From Wuchereria bancrofti (lineage: Eukaryota > Nematoda > Chromadorea > Rhabditida > Onchocercidae), in assembly GCA_005281725.1 (NCBI GenBank), contig SSBO01000012.1:18786458-18850457 (forward strand): DNA of 64,000 nucleotides, given 5' to 3'. Under the pieces are notes generated by a model. It was given only the letters and a program-made list of their open reading frames with translations. It had not been told where the DNA came from and searched no databases. A program made the translations under genes and the position numbers. Positions within the stretch are counted from its first letter, which is position 1. Each line of letters begins with the position of its first letter. Positions 12,290 through 26,149 of this stretch are shown in pieces.

Positions 12290-14717
12290 CTTCTCGCTGT
12301 GACATATAATAAGTCGAAATAATAATGGAAACTCGAAAAGTTATTTAGTTGACTGAGAAAAGAGAATGAATTTTTTTTTTTTTTTTTAAGAGAGAATTAA
12401 ACAAACGAAATATGTATGAATTAGAGATGAAAGAAGGATTGAAAAGTGTAATAAAAATGTTGTATTAAAGTGAATAAAGTGCAAAAATTTCAAAATAATT
12501 ATTTAGAAAATTGATTTTTACAAAGTTTTAAGGAAGCAAAAAAACAGTTAATTTTGTCCTTTGTAAAATACTTCGCTGATGACAAAAATTGATACTTCAA
12601 ATGAAAAGAAGAAAAAAAAACTTTGCCTCCTAAAAGTTTTATTTGCTCAGCAATAAAGTTAAATCGATCTCAGAAATCAACCATTTCAATCAGATTTGAT
12701 GGTAATATTTAAAAACGGAAATTTTTTTTTCGACAATTTTAAAATTGGCAAAAGAAATGAATAAATATTGATTTTTTGCAATTCTATTGCTGTTATATAA
12801 TGAAGTTATCAGTTTTAAAAGTGTAATTCAAATTGAGACCGTAGTTGAAATTAAATTTATCAGAAAATATTCATATGACATCTCGAATATAAAGAAAACC
12901 AGTCTTTATATTCAGATTATTATCACACAAACGACATTGGTACAGAATGTTTGAAGGTCTTCTTCCTTGTTGTATCAGTGATAAGACTGAAGAAAAGTTA
13001 AAATGAAGTGGGTCAATTATTTATTGTAAATTATATTATTCATAATTTAGTTTAAAAAAAATAAATGTCTTTAATTAAATTTTCAATTTAATATTACTGT
13101 TGCCTTTAATTTGTGCTTTCTTTTTCCTTTTTTAACAATATTATATTTTATAATTGTGTAATTATTTATTCATTATGATACTGTTATTTATACTTTGTTT
13201 TAAAAAGTATTTTTATCCTCTTGTTTGATAACAAAATTTGAAATTCCATTGTTATTCTGATTTGTTATCTTTTCTTGCTTCATTTTTCTCCTCACAAACA
13301 TTTCATGAAATAATATTTACAAAATATTAACTATAAATATCTATGTAAAAATGTAATCGCCAGATTATAACATAAATTAAGAAATGAAATGCAATAATCA
13401 CAATGCATCTTTAAAATTTATTTTATATCTCGTTATCACTGCAAAACCATTTAGAATTGTTTGCAAAAAAAAAAAGATGGAAATATAGGTGTTTCATTGA
13501 AATGGTAACGAAACTAATAGAAACTTGTTTTCAGATTTTTTATGAAATCAGCAAAAAAAATAATAGTTGATTTGTTATCTTTTCTTGCTTCATTTTCCTC
13601 TTCACAAACATTTCATGAAATATTTACAAAATATTGAATATAAATATCTATGCATATTTTTACACATTATATGAACAATTAGTTTGAAACATTGGAAAAA
13701 TGAAATCACCAGAATTAAATCTTTACATAATAAACAGCTAGTTTTATTCTCAAAAAAAAAAACACACACACAAATTTTTATCCTTTTATATTATTTTTTC
13801 TATTATTTGAGTTAAACTATCAAAAATTTTAACTTTTTCTAATTGAAGTAAAAGCGAACTAATCAATAAAATATCATAATTGTTTAATTTTGTTGCTTAA
13901 AAAAGAATGAAAAAGCAAAAAGTTAGCAGAAAAAGGAACAACAATCAATTTTATCAATACAACAACACTTAGCGGTAATTGAAAATGCAGAATTATTATT
14001 TTCTACAGAGTGAATTAACACAAAATGAATAGTAAAATTTATCATTCGATAAAAATATTTAAAAAAAAGCAGATTTTTATTATCATTTCTTTTTTTCTGT
14101 ACAAATCGTTGCGTTATTTATATGTTATTTTATTTCAAAGAATATTTTATTTCAAAGATATTTAAAAAAAAATTGTGTTTAGTGTTAAAATTTATTATAT
14201 CTTTGCTTATATCACTATTATTATTATCACCATAATCACCATCACCACCATCGTTATGAATTTGAGATTTTAAAAATAAATGAAAGAAAAATTATTTTTT
14301 ATGGTAAATTAGTAGTTTGAAAAATTTCTTAATATCAGAAAGAGAAAGAAGAATGAAATCAATGATATAGTAAATATATCATCACGATTATATTGGAACA
14401 TACTGTTATATATTATTACTTGAGAAATAAAAGAAAATAGTGAATTGAATTTAAAAAACAGTTCCAATGATAATTGTATAGTTTGTTGCCTTGCTAATTA
14501 TTAATTTTCCTTTTTTCTTTTATTTCAATAAATTATACATCAGAAATATACAACTCTCAAAAAATTTGAAATTTAACAATTTAAAAAAAATATAATACGC
14601 TAGCAAATCATTCTTTTTACAAAATTTTTCATTCAAAAAAAAGGAAATGGAAAAAATTGAAGGAAAAATTAATATAATACATTGAACAAACATTAAAATC
14701 GAAATGATTATAACCAG
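12290..14717. other. AT-rich intergenic DNA with a local duplication
   Basis: No gene is supported. About 85 bp at 13259-13344 recurs, slightly diverged, at 13569-13651, so part of this spacer arose by a local duplication of roughly 310 bp. Poly-A and poly-T runs are frequent. It is repeated by later contigs over about 27982-32663. Confidence 0.55.
13259..13651. repeat. Diverged local direct repeat, about 85 bp twice
   Basis: Both copies read from TTTGTTATCTTTTCTTGC through a TTTCATGAAAT block to ATAAATATCTATG and start about 310 bases apart. The second has a short internal deletion. Sequence between them is also partly alike, suggesting an old tandem duplication in non-coding DNA. Confidence 0.6.
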
Positions 14718-14855
14718 TTATGTTAGAGTATCTTTTTCAGGACATTGATTTGTAGGAGTGAATTCGGTAACAAAAATTTCGCCAATTATTTTCTGTATTA
14801 ACATAAAAATGAAAATTACTGATACAGCACCAAAATAGCAACCATAAATAAAAAA
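14718..14855 (-). CDS. Last exon of SLC19 transporter A, first contig copy
   Basis: Only the final exon of transporter A is in this contig, since the contig stops at 15394 just before exon 8. It encodes the last membrane segment ([20 protein letters not shown]) and ends CPEKDTLT. The complete gene at 32664-37231 ends CPEKDI instead. The difference is one base: GAGTATC here against GATATC there on the plus strand. This is either a real allele or a sequencing error. Confidence 0.85.
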   Translation of the reverse strand, partial: FFIYGCYFGAVSVIFIFMLIQKIIGEIFVTEFTPTNQCPEKDTLT

Positions 14856-15394
14856 CTGAAACATTTTGTAGTCAAAAATTTCAAAACGAAAAAAAAAAAA
14901 TTTAAATTTTCGAAAATATCTGATAAGAAAACAATATACCGATTTTTTATCACTGTACGACATTGTTTTTTTTTTCTTGAAAAGTTTAATTACTGCAAAT
15001 TAATAAATGATTAAAAACGCTTCAACAAATATTATGCATCATATTGAAAATTTTGCAACAAAATTGGGATAAAAAATTTTCGTACGTAAAAACTTTTATT
15101 GTTTTGTTATTAATTTTTTTTTTGCAATTTTAAACAAATGATAATAATTTTTACAATTAAATTTTTTTTTCAAAAGAAAATTTTATAACACTAATATATT
15201 TTGTCAAATAATTTTATAGTTTCACATGATAAACTAATAAACTTTTTAATTAAAATTTATCACACTTTTTAACCAAAATTTATTCACTGAACATTTAAGT
15301 AGTATGAAAATAAAAAAGTGAAACAGAAGAAAAATGAAATGAAATATTTATATCGGAAATTCAATTCATCGATAATTTTATACTATAAAATTAA

Positions 15395-15395
15395 N
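15395..15395. other. Contig join (N); next contig duplicates 3081-9018
   Basis: The base after N matches 3081, and the match runs nearly perfectly to 21332 (equal to 9018). The second contig is thus wholly contained in the first. Differences are an AT unit, one homopolymer A and a few substitutions. Confidence 0.9.
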
Positions 15396-15789
15396 TTCCA
15401 GATTTTCTTGAAGGCACTAAAAGAAGTTGTAGAGATACATGGATTTTAAATCAATCGTGCAAAATTTTTACAATAATAAGCACTAAACATTAAACTGTAT
15501 AAACGATTTCTATAAATATATAAAAATTCTGCAAATTGAAATACTACTTACGAAGTTTCATAAAGAAGAATGAAAAAATATAAAAAACTCATCATCTTCA
15601 ACAATTAAATTAAAAGACATTTTTTCTTTGATAAAAGTTTTTTTTCCAATTCAAAAAGATTTTGACGCAACGAATTATTATCAAATATTTCCTATCATTA
15701 TTCTTGCTTGGTTCCTTTGTCTAGTAATAAACTGAACTCTGACATATATATATATATATATATAGAAACACTAAAAATAAAACAGATAC

Positions 15790-15977
15790 CAATGATTTTT
15801 CGGAGTTCTTCCATTTGGTAGTGACAGACATGCACCAATTGTTCCAGCCGTCACCAGACAAATCGTATAAAGGATTACTTTGAAGTAATACCTGAATTTC
15901 GGAGAAGTAATCCACAGGGGACCAAATGCAATGCATATAAAAATCACGATATTCAGGATAATAAATTCGTTCCACAT
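15790..15977 (-). CDS. Acyltransferase exon 1, redundant partial copy
   Basis: Identical in protein to exon 1 of the gene at 1237-3664. It starts at an ATG at 15977 and ends at a GTATCT donor. No downstream exon follows because the contig begins only 394 bases further on. It should not be counted as a second gene. Confidence 0.85.
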
Positions 15978-18533
15978 ATTCTAAAGCAATGAAATAAAAA
16001 TAACAAAAAGATAAGTTTTATATATATATAGCACAGCGAAATCACTGAATATACATGTTGAACAACATGTATGTGAATGTTACACAAACGACTAAAGAAA
16101 TAATTCAGATATAAATTATTCTGAAAGGTTTTTTGACGACAACGTATTAAGCTACGGTCAAGAACAGCAAGTTAACAAAATATTAATAAAACAAATTTAC
16201 TGGAATCAATTTCCTTATCTTCGCATTTTAACTTAATAATGTTTCATAGAATAATTAACTATTGGATGTCTTCCCATTAATTAAGGTTCTACGGTTTAAT
16301 ATCAAATCTTAGTGAAGTACGATTGATGATAGCCTCTTTTTGTTACATTCTAAACTACAGAGTTTAAATCATGATTTCTTTTCTAATTAATCTAACTCTA
16401 TTATTATATCCTTGATACCATAGAGAATAATCAAGAAAGATTCGGCAAAAAATCAACATTTCATCATCTCTCCTCCATTCATCATAGCGAGAAATTTCTT
16501 AACAACTATGCAGAAAGAAGTAAATGCATATCATCCATTAATAATGATATTTTAAAGGGGCAATAATATAAGAACGTAAATGATCTACGATGCTTAGCTC
16601 TGTTAGCATCAATCCAACATCAAATTTATTAATTCGAAAGACAAGTGAAATTCATCTGTCTTTTCTTTAAAAAGAAAAAAAAAACTGTGAAAAGACATTT
16701 TTCTGAAATAAATTAAATATCGAAGTTTTGCGCCACAACATTGCTCGCAGTCCGATTGTTATTAATAGCTTCCAAGCATCGGCCAACCGTCAAGTACCCA
16801 ATGCACTGATGGATGGAAGAAAGGAAAGAAAAGAGAAGAGGAATGAAGTGAATGTGAACAGGGTAGTCCTTCGGGAAGTCCGGGTTCTCTCGGTTGTCGG
16901 GGTTGGAATATATTGATTAGTCTCGGAAGTATATCTATTCGTGTAGTCAATCTTCGTTTACTTACAAACAGTACTAACTGATATTTCTGTTCTATCTCTA
17001 TTTTTATCTCTATACCATTTTTGGAAAATGATTAGATGGAATAGTGGAATTAAAATTTCTGGTCTCTTCCCTAATTGCTGAACCGTAAATGATAAAATTT
17101 CAACGTAGCTTAGATTTATTCAATTTTACGCTGGTAATAGGATCATTTGCTCTTTAGTATATATATTTAAAAAAAGTTTTTAGTTACTATTACACTTTAA
17201 TTTTGTTCGTTTTCTTTTTCTCTTTCATTTCTTTCTCCAAATGTCATGAATCGTTTTTTCATGTTCATTTTCACTTTTTCGTATTTAATTGTTGAATTTA
17301 TTGTAATTGTAAAAATTTTAACTTTTTATTTTCATGTAATCAATAAGGTTTAATATAGTATCACTTGAACTATTTCCAATATTACCTAATTTTGCATACT
17401 TGCTTTTCAGCTTAGCTAAAAGTTTTCAAATTTCGCAGCGATAGTATTGCTATTGAAATCTACACTCTTTTTCGAGAAATCGTATTTATTATTTTGTTTT
17501 TACGAAAAAAAGAAAAGAATTGAAGCAAAATTTTTGCCAAAAAATATGAATCTTTGCCTTCTCTTAAAAACTAGGTTGCACAGCATATTTTTTCAACTTT
17601 TGGTAAATATTGTATTTTCTTCCATAAGCAAAACTACTGATTGAAACTATTTTCATTGTTTACAATTTAAAAAACAAAAGATAAAAGAAAACCATATCCA
17701 TGTATCATGTAAATTTGCAAGCGAAGTATCAGGCAGGATGCAAATATCTGCCACTTGTCAATTTCACGAATCATTGAAAGTTATCCAAATTCAGAGTAAG
17801 AGATTCAGTTTTGCTGATATTAAACAATCAAAGTAAAATGGAAATATTAAATGTTTTCATCAGTTGCATAACAGTTGTAGCAAAAATGTATAAATAATAA
17901 CATGAATTAAAAAATGCTGAATCCCCAATATCAATTTCTTGAAATTTTAATAGTTTCTTGGAATTTTTCGAACCATTTTTAAAATTTAAATTCCAAGTAG
18001 CATTGGAACATAATAATTTCCTTTACGAAATGTTCGAAAACAGTATGAAAAGCAGCAATAACTTGGAACCTCGCTGATAATCTGAACCATTGTCTTTGAA
18101 AAAAGAAAGGTCTTTTTTTAATTTGCATCTTGTCGCTTTACTTTATATTCATAATAATTGCACAAATTTTTATTGCAGCATATCATTTTGTTCAAAAATC
18201 AATAGTTTCATATTTTTGTTGCTTTATTTCATGTGATAATTTATTACGAAGCATCTAATCAGTAGTTGATATTGATTGAAAGCATTAACAAATCTGAATT
18301 ATTTGCTAATTGTTGATGCAAACTAATTCATTGTAATTCAGAATATTATTAATTTGCACAATTATTAGTTATCATTTAAATTATTATTTGAAGGTAAAGT
18401 GGTCAAACATTCAGTGATAGATGTAAAGAGGAAGGAAGGTACATAATTTGATAAAGTGAACCTAAGGAATCTATTCATCAGCAAAGTTTCGAATTCGTGG
18501 CACATTTTTTGTCATCTATAACCTCAAATCTTA

Positions 18534-20243
18534 TCAGACTTCTAGTTCCAGGAGAGATGGTGCTACCACTTCTTGTATACTGCAAGATGATTCACAATGC
18601 CCTGCTGGTAGGCCCGGCTCACCTGGTAATCCAATTGATCCTGGTGGTCCCATTTCACCGCGCTTTCCTGGCGGACCAGCAGGTCCCTGAAACAATAAAT
18701 GAATAAATCATGTGATGAGTGTTTTTGCTAGAAAATTATGGAATTACATAGTTTAACACTTTGTTTGAATATGCTGTTTATATTTTAAAAAATGAAAAGA
18801 AAAATGGCTTACTGTTTCACCGATAGGTCCTACAGGTCCCATATGATTTGATGGAATACCATTCGGTCCTGGAGGACCTTTAGGACCACGAGGTCCCTGT
18901 GGTCCAGGTGGCCCTTTGATACCTACTCCACCGATAGCGTCATCACCAGGTGGTCCTTTAATACCAGCATCACCTTCCTCACCTTGCTTACCTGGTAGTC
19001 CTGGTGGTCCCACTCGACCTGGCAGTCCTGGCTTACCAGGCAACCCAGGTGGGCCAGTTTTTCCAGGAACACCCGGTCTGCCTTGCTCTCCTTGTTGTCC
19101 ACTGCTGCCTGGTGGTCCTGCAGGACAAATCACGCTGTAATTTGCTTCAGGTAACATATAAAAAATTTCTGAATGAACTATTCAGATTTTTGAGAGGAAA
19201 AGACACATATTTTTCTCGAAATATATAGGAAGGTAAATTAACCTTAGCTAACCCTTAACCTCTTTCATTTCCTCTTCTTCCCTTTTAGTCTTCTCTGTTT
19301 GCACCTCAACATACTCTTAACTTCAAAATGTTGTTTCAGTAACATTAAATTAGATCAGCTTAACACTGCTGAGAACTAACCAGGGGAAATTAGATTCAAC
19401 ATGACCCAATATATCAATCCCATCGATACCCGCTTTACCTGGTGTACCAGGAAAGCCATCTGCACCAGGTTCCCCATCAAGGCCTGGTGCTCCTCTAGGC
19501 CCAGGTGGACATTGCAAATTCACGCAAGATTCACACTGTTCATATTCACTCATTATGAGTTGCTGAGAATGAGCATCTGAAAACATATTTTACTAAAATT
19601 ATTGTTGTAATTAAATGATATCATCACTTCTTATAGCTGAAATTATTGATAAAGTTCACTTCTCCTAAAAGATTTTAAAAGATTTGAAAATCCAGATTTG
19701 GTCATTTTTCGAGTAAATTTAATATATAATAACAACAAAAAAAAACAAATGCATAAACTATAATTATATAAGATTGCACTAAATTTACCTCGTTTCATAG
19801 TTTGACCTTTTCGTAATGCAAGAGTGTCTCTCCAAATGTTTCGTCTTGTTTCCTATAATTGTAATTAATCAATTGTTCATTTTCTTTTTGTAACAGAACA
19901 AATAAAAGTTAATTATCAGTTTTTAACTATTTATTGTAACTGATTAATAGGAAATGAATTAACAAAATTAATCGTAGCAATTTAAAATAGATTCAAATAT
20001 ATTAAAAATGTATTCAAACTTGTTATTTAAAATAATGGCCGAATATGAATGGAAAATTTCTAAGTTTAAATTTACTAAAAAATGAAACTTATAATTTATA
20101 CCTCTAATGTTGTCATTCGTTTTTTCAAATGTTGTTTTGCACGCTCAATTCGTAGAAACAACGATATATGGGTGACACTCATTATTGCAAGCAAAAAAAA
20201 GAGATATAAATATTACAATTCGAGCATTTTTACGATTGTCCAT
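18534..20243 (-). pseudogene. Cuticle collagen, redundant copy with a 1-base frameshift
   Basis: Exons at 20243-20102, 19852-19789, 19576-19381, 19134-18813 and 18686-18534 match the collagen at 6221-7929. In exon 1 the plus strand has eight As (from about 20193) where the other two copies have seven. This throws the reading frame inside the hydrophobic N-terminal segment. A nearby T-to-C change would turn an Ile into Val. A homopolymer error or a rare null allele are the alternatives. A third copy of exon 1 at 21381-21521 is in frame. Confidence 0.8.
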
Positions 20244-21332
20244 TATGAAAAACTAAAATTGTTAAAGCAAAAATCGCTTTAAATCTTTAAACTAAGCGCA
20301 TTTCTTGTTATTTCTTGCTTTTTGTTTGCTTTCTATTAAAAATTTAAATGAAAAAACTTATAAAACTAGTTGTAAAAAAAAAGATAAAATAGAATTTAAC
20401 GGTGGAAAAACGATTTTTTATTAAAATATTAATAATAGAGAAATGATGCGATGAAATGCGATGATATTTAGATATTCAAAATAAAGGAATTTTAACAGAA
20501 ATTTTTGAAAAATAGAATGTTAGTTTAAGGAGAAAAAGGTTAACAAACTAGAATTCTGTTTTAAAAAAAAAATTAACATTAATTGACATTATTAATTTAT
20601 TTCAAAAGTTGAATAATAAATAAATTACTGTTTTTGCATGGGACAATTTCTTATTAATTAAAAAACTTCTCATTAATAAAAAGAATTTGCCAGTGATTTA
20701 ATTCAAGGAACTGAAGGTAAGCGAACAATTTAAAGATTGCCAAATATTAATTGAAATTCAGATGTTACATTTTGAAATACTTCAATTATTAAAATATGAA
20801 TTATATGATCAGTACATTTAGATTCATATTTTAAGGTCAAGGTTACAGTATAAGATCTATGATCTCATCCTCCAAATATCTCGTAATCAGTCTTCTTACT
20901 GATTTATCTCGTAATTAGTTTTCTTTTTCATAACTGTCTTATAATCAAAATTTTACAACTGAAAAGTTTTACAACTGAAAAAATGAAATTTAGTAACAAG
21001 AAAAAAAAAAACTAATTATAAATGATCTGTCAAAAATGTTGAGTTAAATAATATAAAATAATTTGATAAATGAATACGAAATAACTGAACCAATAAATAA
21101 TTGTTAGCAAATTAATAATTGTTTATTTAAAACACAATTAATTATCTAAATATTACTATTTTACAAATTTATTCATTGTCATTGATTGTAAAACTGTTGA
21201 AAATTGCTTGAATAACTTGAAAAATGTTATAACTTAATATGATATAAGTTTAGAAGCATTCGAAATATTGTCGAATTTATTCCTTCAATGAATAAGTTTA
21301 ATTTCATTTAGCTTTCAATTTGAATTGCTACT

Positions 21333-21333
21333 N
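21333..21333. other. Contig join (N)
   Basis: The right-hand contig restarts at the equivalent of about 7741 (collagen exon 1) and carries several allele-like differences. Confidence 0.9.
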
Positions 21334-22609
21334 AATTTCTAAGTTTAAATTTACTAAAAAATGAAACTTATAATTTATACCTCTAATGTTGTCATTCGTT
21401 TTTTCAAATGTTGTTTTGCACGCTCAATTCGTAGAAACAACGATATATGGGTGACACTCATTATTGCAAGCAAAAAAAGAGATATAAATATTATAATTCG
21501 AGCATTTTTACGATTGTCCATTATGAAAAACTAAAATTGTTAAAGCAAAAATCGCTTTAAATCTTTAAACTAAGCGCTTTTCTTGTTATTTCTTGCTTTT
21601 TTGTTTGCTTTCTATTAAAAATTTAAATGAAAAAACTTATAAAACTAGTTGTAAAAAAAAAGATAAAATAGAATTTAACGGTGGAAAAACGATTTTTTAT
21701 TAAAATATTAATAATAGAGAAATGATGCGATGAAATGCGATGATATTTAGATATTCAAAATGAAGGAATTTCAACAGAAATTTTTGAAAAATAGAATGTT
21801 AGTTTAAGGAGAAAAAGATTAACAAACTAGAATTCTGTTTTAAAAAAAAATTAACATTAATTGCCATTATTAATTTATTTCAAAAGTTGAATAATAAATA
21901 AATTACTGTTTTTGCACGGGACAATTTCTTATTAATTAAAAAACTTATTAATAAAAACAATTTGCTAGTGATTTAATTCAAGGAACTGAAATGGTAAGCG
22001 AACAATTTGAAGATTGCCAAATATTAATTGAAATTCAGGTGTTACATTTTGAAATACTTCAACTATTGAAATATGAATTATATGATCAGTACATTTAGAT
22101 TCATATTTTAAGGTCAAGGTTATAGTATAAGATCTATGTTCTCATCCTCCAAATATCTGGTAATCAGTCTTCTTACTGATTTATCTCGTAATTGGTTTTC
22201 TTTTTCATAACTGTCATATAATCAAAATTTTACAACTGGAAAAACGAAATTTTAAAAAAAAAGAAAAAAATAACTAATTATAAATAATGTGTCAAAAATG
22301 TTGAATTAAATAATATAAAATAATTCGATAAATGAATGCGAAATATCTGAACCAATAAATAATTGTTAGCAAATTAATAATTGTTTATTTAAAACACAAT
22401 TAATTATCTAAATATTATTATTTTACAAATTTATTCATTGTCATTGATTGTAAAACTGTTGAAATTGCTTGAATACTTGAAAAACTTGAAAAATGTTATA
22501 ACTTAATATAAGTTTAGAAGCACTCGAAATATTATTGAATTTATTCCTTCAATGAATAAGCTTAATTTCATTTAGCTTTCAATTTGAATTGCTACTGCAG
22601 TACTTTACT
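21334..22609. repeat. Diverged copy of about 7741-9025 with collagen exon 1
   Basis: This contig holds collagen exon 1 (21381-21521, intact frame) and its 5' flank. It differs from the first contig by scattered substitutions and small indels, for example loss of one of two short CAACTGAAAAGTTTT-like units. It looks like the second haplotype. Confidence 0.8.
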
Positions 22610-22610
22610 N
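22610..22610. other. Contig join (N)
   Basis: The sequence to the right restarts at the equivalent of 21756 and matches 21756-22609 before extending further. Confidence 0.9.
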
Positions 22611-23711
22611 CAAAATGAAGGAATTTCAACAGAAATTTTTGAAAAATAGAATGTTAGTTTAAGGAGAAAAAGATTAACAAACTAGAATTCTGTTTTAAAA
22701 AAAAATTAACATTAATTGCCATTATTAATTTATTTCAAAAGTTGAATAATAAATAAATTACTGTTTTTGCACGGGACAATTTCTTATTAATTAAAAAACT
22801 TATTAATAAAAACAATTTGCTAGTGATTTAATTCAAGGAACTGAAATGGTAAGCGAACAATTTGAAGATTGCCAAATATTAATTGAAATTCAGGTGTTAC
22901 ATTTTGAAATACTTCAACTATTGAAATATGAATTATATGATCAGTACATTTAGATTCATATTTTAAGGTCAAGGTTATAGTATAAGATCTATGTTCTCAT
23001 CCTCCAAATATCTGGTAATCAGTCTTCTTACTGATTTATCTCGTAATTGGTTTTCTTTTTCATAACTGTCATATAATCAAAATTTTACAACTGGAAAAAC
23101 GAAATTTTAAAAAAAAAGAAAAAAATAACTAATTATAAATAATGTGTCAAAAATGTTGAATTAAATAATATAAAATAATTCGATAAATGAATGCGAAATA
23201 TCTGAACCAATAAATAATTGTTAGCAAATTAATAATTGTTTATTTAAAACACAATTAATTATCTAAATATTATTATTTTACAAATTTATTCATTGTCATT
23301 GATTGTAAAACTGTTGAAATTGCTTGAATACTTGAAAAACTTGAAAAATGTTATAACTTAATATAAGTTTAGAAGCACTCGAAATATTATTGAATTTATT
23401 CCTTCAATGAATAAGCTTAATTTCATTTAGCTTTCAATTTGAATTGCTACTGCAGTACTTTACTTCAAAAGCAGATACCATTATTTATCATTGATTAGCA
23501 CCAATAAATTAATTATCATCGATGTTTCATTTCATTATATTTAGACGGGACAATAATCAATTGTTGTTGTATTAGTAAATAGTTTAATTGAATGCTAAAT
23601 CTAAACTTTAGATATCATATATCACTAAGCTTTAATTTATATTTTAATTCAATAGCTCTATAGCTAATGGAATCGTTTCTGTTGTCATCATCATTATTAT
23701 CAACTTTTAAT
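22611..23711. repeat. Redundant intergenic contig
   Basis: Repeats 21756-22609 of the preceding contig, then extends into the equivalent of about 9026-9300. No coding sequence. Confidence 0.8.
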
Positions 23712-23712
23712 N
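23712..23712. other. Contig join (N)
   Basis: The next contig restarts at the equivalent of 7979 in the first contig. Confidence 0.9.
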
Positions 23713-25821
23713 TAAGCGCATTTCTTGTTATTTCTTGCTTTTTGTTTGCTTTCTATTAAAAATTTAAATGAAAAAACTTATAAAACTAGTTGTAAAAAAA
23801 AAGATAAAATAGAATTTAACGGTGGAAAAACGATTTTTTATTAAAATATTAATAATAGAGAAATGATGCGATGAAATGCGATGATATTTAGATATTCAAA
23901 ATAAAGGAATTTTAACAGAAATTTTTGAAAAATAGAATGTTAGTTTAAGGAGAAAAAGGTTAACAAACTAGAATTCTGTTTTAAAAAAAAAATTAACATT
24001 AATTGACATTATTAATTTATTTCAAAAGTTGAATAATAAATAAATTACTGTTTTTGCACGGGACAATTTCTTATTAATTAAAAAACTTCTCATTAATAAA
24101 AAGAATTTGCCAGTGATTTAATTCAAGGAACTGAAGGTAAGCGAACAATTTAAAGATTGCCAAATATTAATTGAAATTCAGGTGTTACATTTTGAAATAC
24201 TTCAACTATTGAAATATGAATTATATGATCAGTACATTTAGATTCATATTTTAAGGTCAAGGTTATAGTATAAGATCTATGTTCTCATCCTCCAAATATC
24301 TGGTAATCAGTCTTCTTACTGATTTATCTCGTAATTGGTTTTCTTTTTCATAACTGTCATATAATCAAAATTTTACAACTGGAAAAACGAAATTTTAAAA
24401 AAAAAGAAAAAAATAACTAATTATAAATAATGTGTCAAAAATGTTGAATTAAATAATATAAAATAATTCGATAAATGAATGCGAAATATCTGAACCAATA
24501 AATAATTGTTAGCAAATTAATAATTGTTTATTTAAAACACAATTAATTATCTAAATATTATTATTTTACAAATTTATTCATTGTCATTGATTGTAAAACT
24601 GTTGAAATTGCTTGAATACTTGAAAAACTTGAAAAATGTTATAACTTAATATAAGTTTAGAAGCACTCGAAATATTATTGAATTTATTCCTTCAATGAAT
24701 AAGCTTAATTTCATTTAGCTTTCAATTTGAATTGCTACTGCAGTACTTTACTTCAAAAGCAGATACCATTATTTATCATTGATTAGCACCAATAAATTAA
24801 TTATCATCGATGTTTCATTTCATTATATTTAGACGGGACAATAATCAATTGTTGTTGTATTAGTAAATAGTTTAATTGAATGCTAAATCTAAACTTTAGA
24901 TATCATATATCACTAAGCTTTAATTTATATTTTAATTCAATAGCTCTATAGCTAATGGAATCGTTTCTGTTGTCATCATCATTATTATCAACTTTTAATT
25001 AAGAAAATCTTTGGTATCACAATGAATTTAAAGGATTTGATGATCACAACAAGGCCTTAACGACAATTTCATGACGGATTTCATCAAACTGCGACAAAAC
25101 GGACGAATTAGTTGTTTCTTTCTCTCACTTTACATGATAAAAATAAATTTAACAATTTTTATCACTGACAAAAGATAAAACTATGTGAGTAATTTGAGTA
25201 TCAAATAAGAAATGCATAAAAACTGAAATACTCGAAATTGTAGTATTAGCAATAATAGTATGTAATAATGGAAGTAATTGAAGTAAAGTTTGTATGTACT
25301 TTATATATATATAATTTATTTTACTTGATTTTAATGTCGGATCGTTAGAATTTTTTCAGAATTTCACCATACGACGATTATTCCTCAAAAAAAAAAAAAC
25401 AAATCTTTTTAAATGTAATTTTTGGAATCAATAATTTGCAGCAATTTTATTTCAATCTTTCCTTATAAATCCTTCTTCTTACCAAAAGAAAAATAAATAA
25501 ATAAAAAAAAAATAAAAAAAGAGAAATATTATGATCTGATAGGTAACGGTTTTGCATAAAAATACATTCATTTCAAATTCAAATGGTTTGGATGCTCACA
25601 ATTGCTCATAATTTATTTCATTTTTTTTTTAATGTATCATTTAACTTTTTTCTTTTCTCTTTTGTTTTACAATAAAAAAATTTCAACAGAAATATGGTAC
25701 TACTGGAAAAGGCATGAATCGCTTATGTCTGTGACGACGATTCTGATCATTTATACGACGCTTTTCTCTTGACATCATATTCCATGGAAATTCCGTATGT
25801 GATGGATTTCGTACATCCCAC
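23713..25821. repeat. Redundant contig, equivalent of about 7979-10595
   Basis: It starts like the first contig and then matches the diverged haplotype. It lacks the 430-bp segment 9638-10067. It ends inside the last exon of the Pepsin-I3 gene (25683-25821, truncated by the gap). Confidence 0.8.
25683..25821 (-). CDS. Pepsin-I3 gene, truncated copy of last exon
   Basis: The 3' part of the last exon, including the stop, is cut off by the gap. Two of its differences from 10457-10603 are synonymous (GTG to GTA, CGG to CGA), as expected for an allele of a functional gene. Confidence 0.8.
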
Positions 25822-25833
25822 NNNNNNNNNNNN
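25822..25833. other. 12-base N gap
   Basis: The only gap longer than one base. The right contig restarts at the equivalent of 10141. Confidence 0.95.
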
Positions 25834-26149
25834 AATCTTTTTAAATGTAATTTTTTTTTTGTTTAAATGTAATTTTTTTTTTAGAATCAATAATTTGCAG
25901 CAATTTTATTTCAATCTCTCCTTATAAATCTTTGTTCTTACCAAAAGAAAAATAAATAAATAAAAAATAAAAAAAAATGAAAAAAGTGAAAAATATTATG
26001 ATCTGATAAGTAACGGTTTTACATAAAAATACATTCATTTCAAATTCAAATGGTTTGGATGCTCACAATTGCTCATAATTTATTTCATTTTTTTTTTAAT
26101 GTATCATTTAACTTTTTTCTTTTCTCTTTTGTTTTACAATAAAAAAATT

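Larger units (their letters stand above)
15396..21332. repeat. Redundant contig copy of 3081-9018
   Basis: A near-identical 5.9 kb copy holding acyltransferase exon 1 (15790-15977) and the whole collagen. It lacks the rest of the acyltransferase. The abrupt N-bounded ends and near identity point to an unmerged contig rather than a genomic duplication. Confidence 0.85.
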
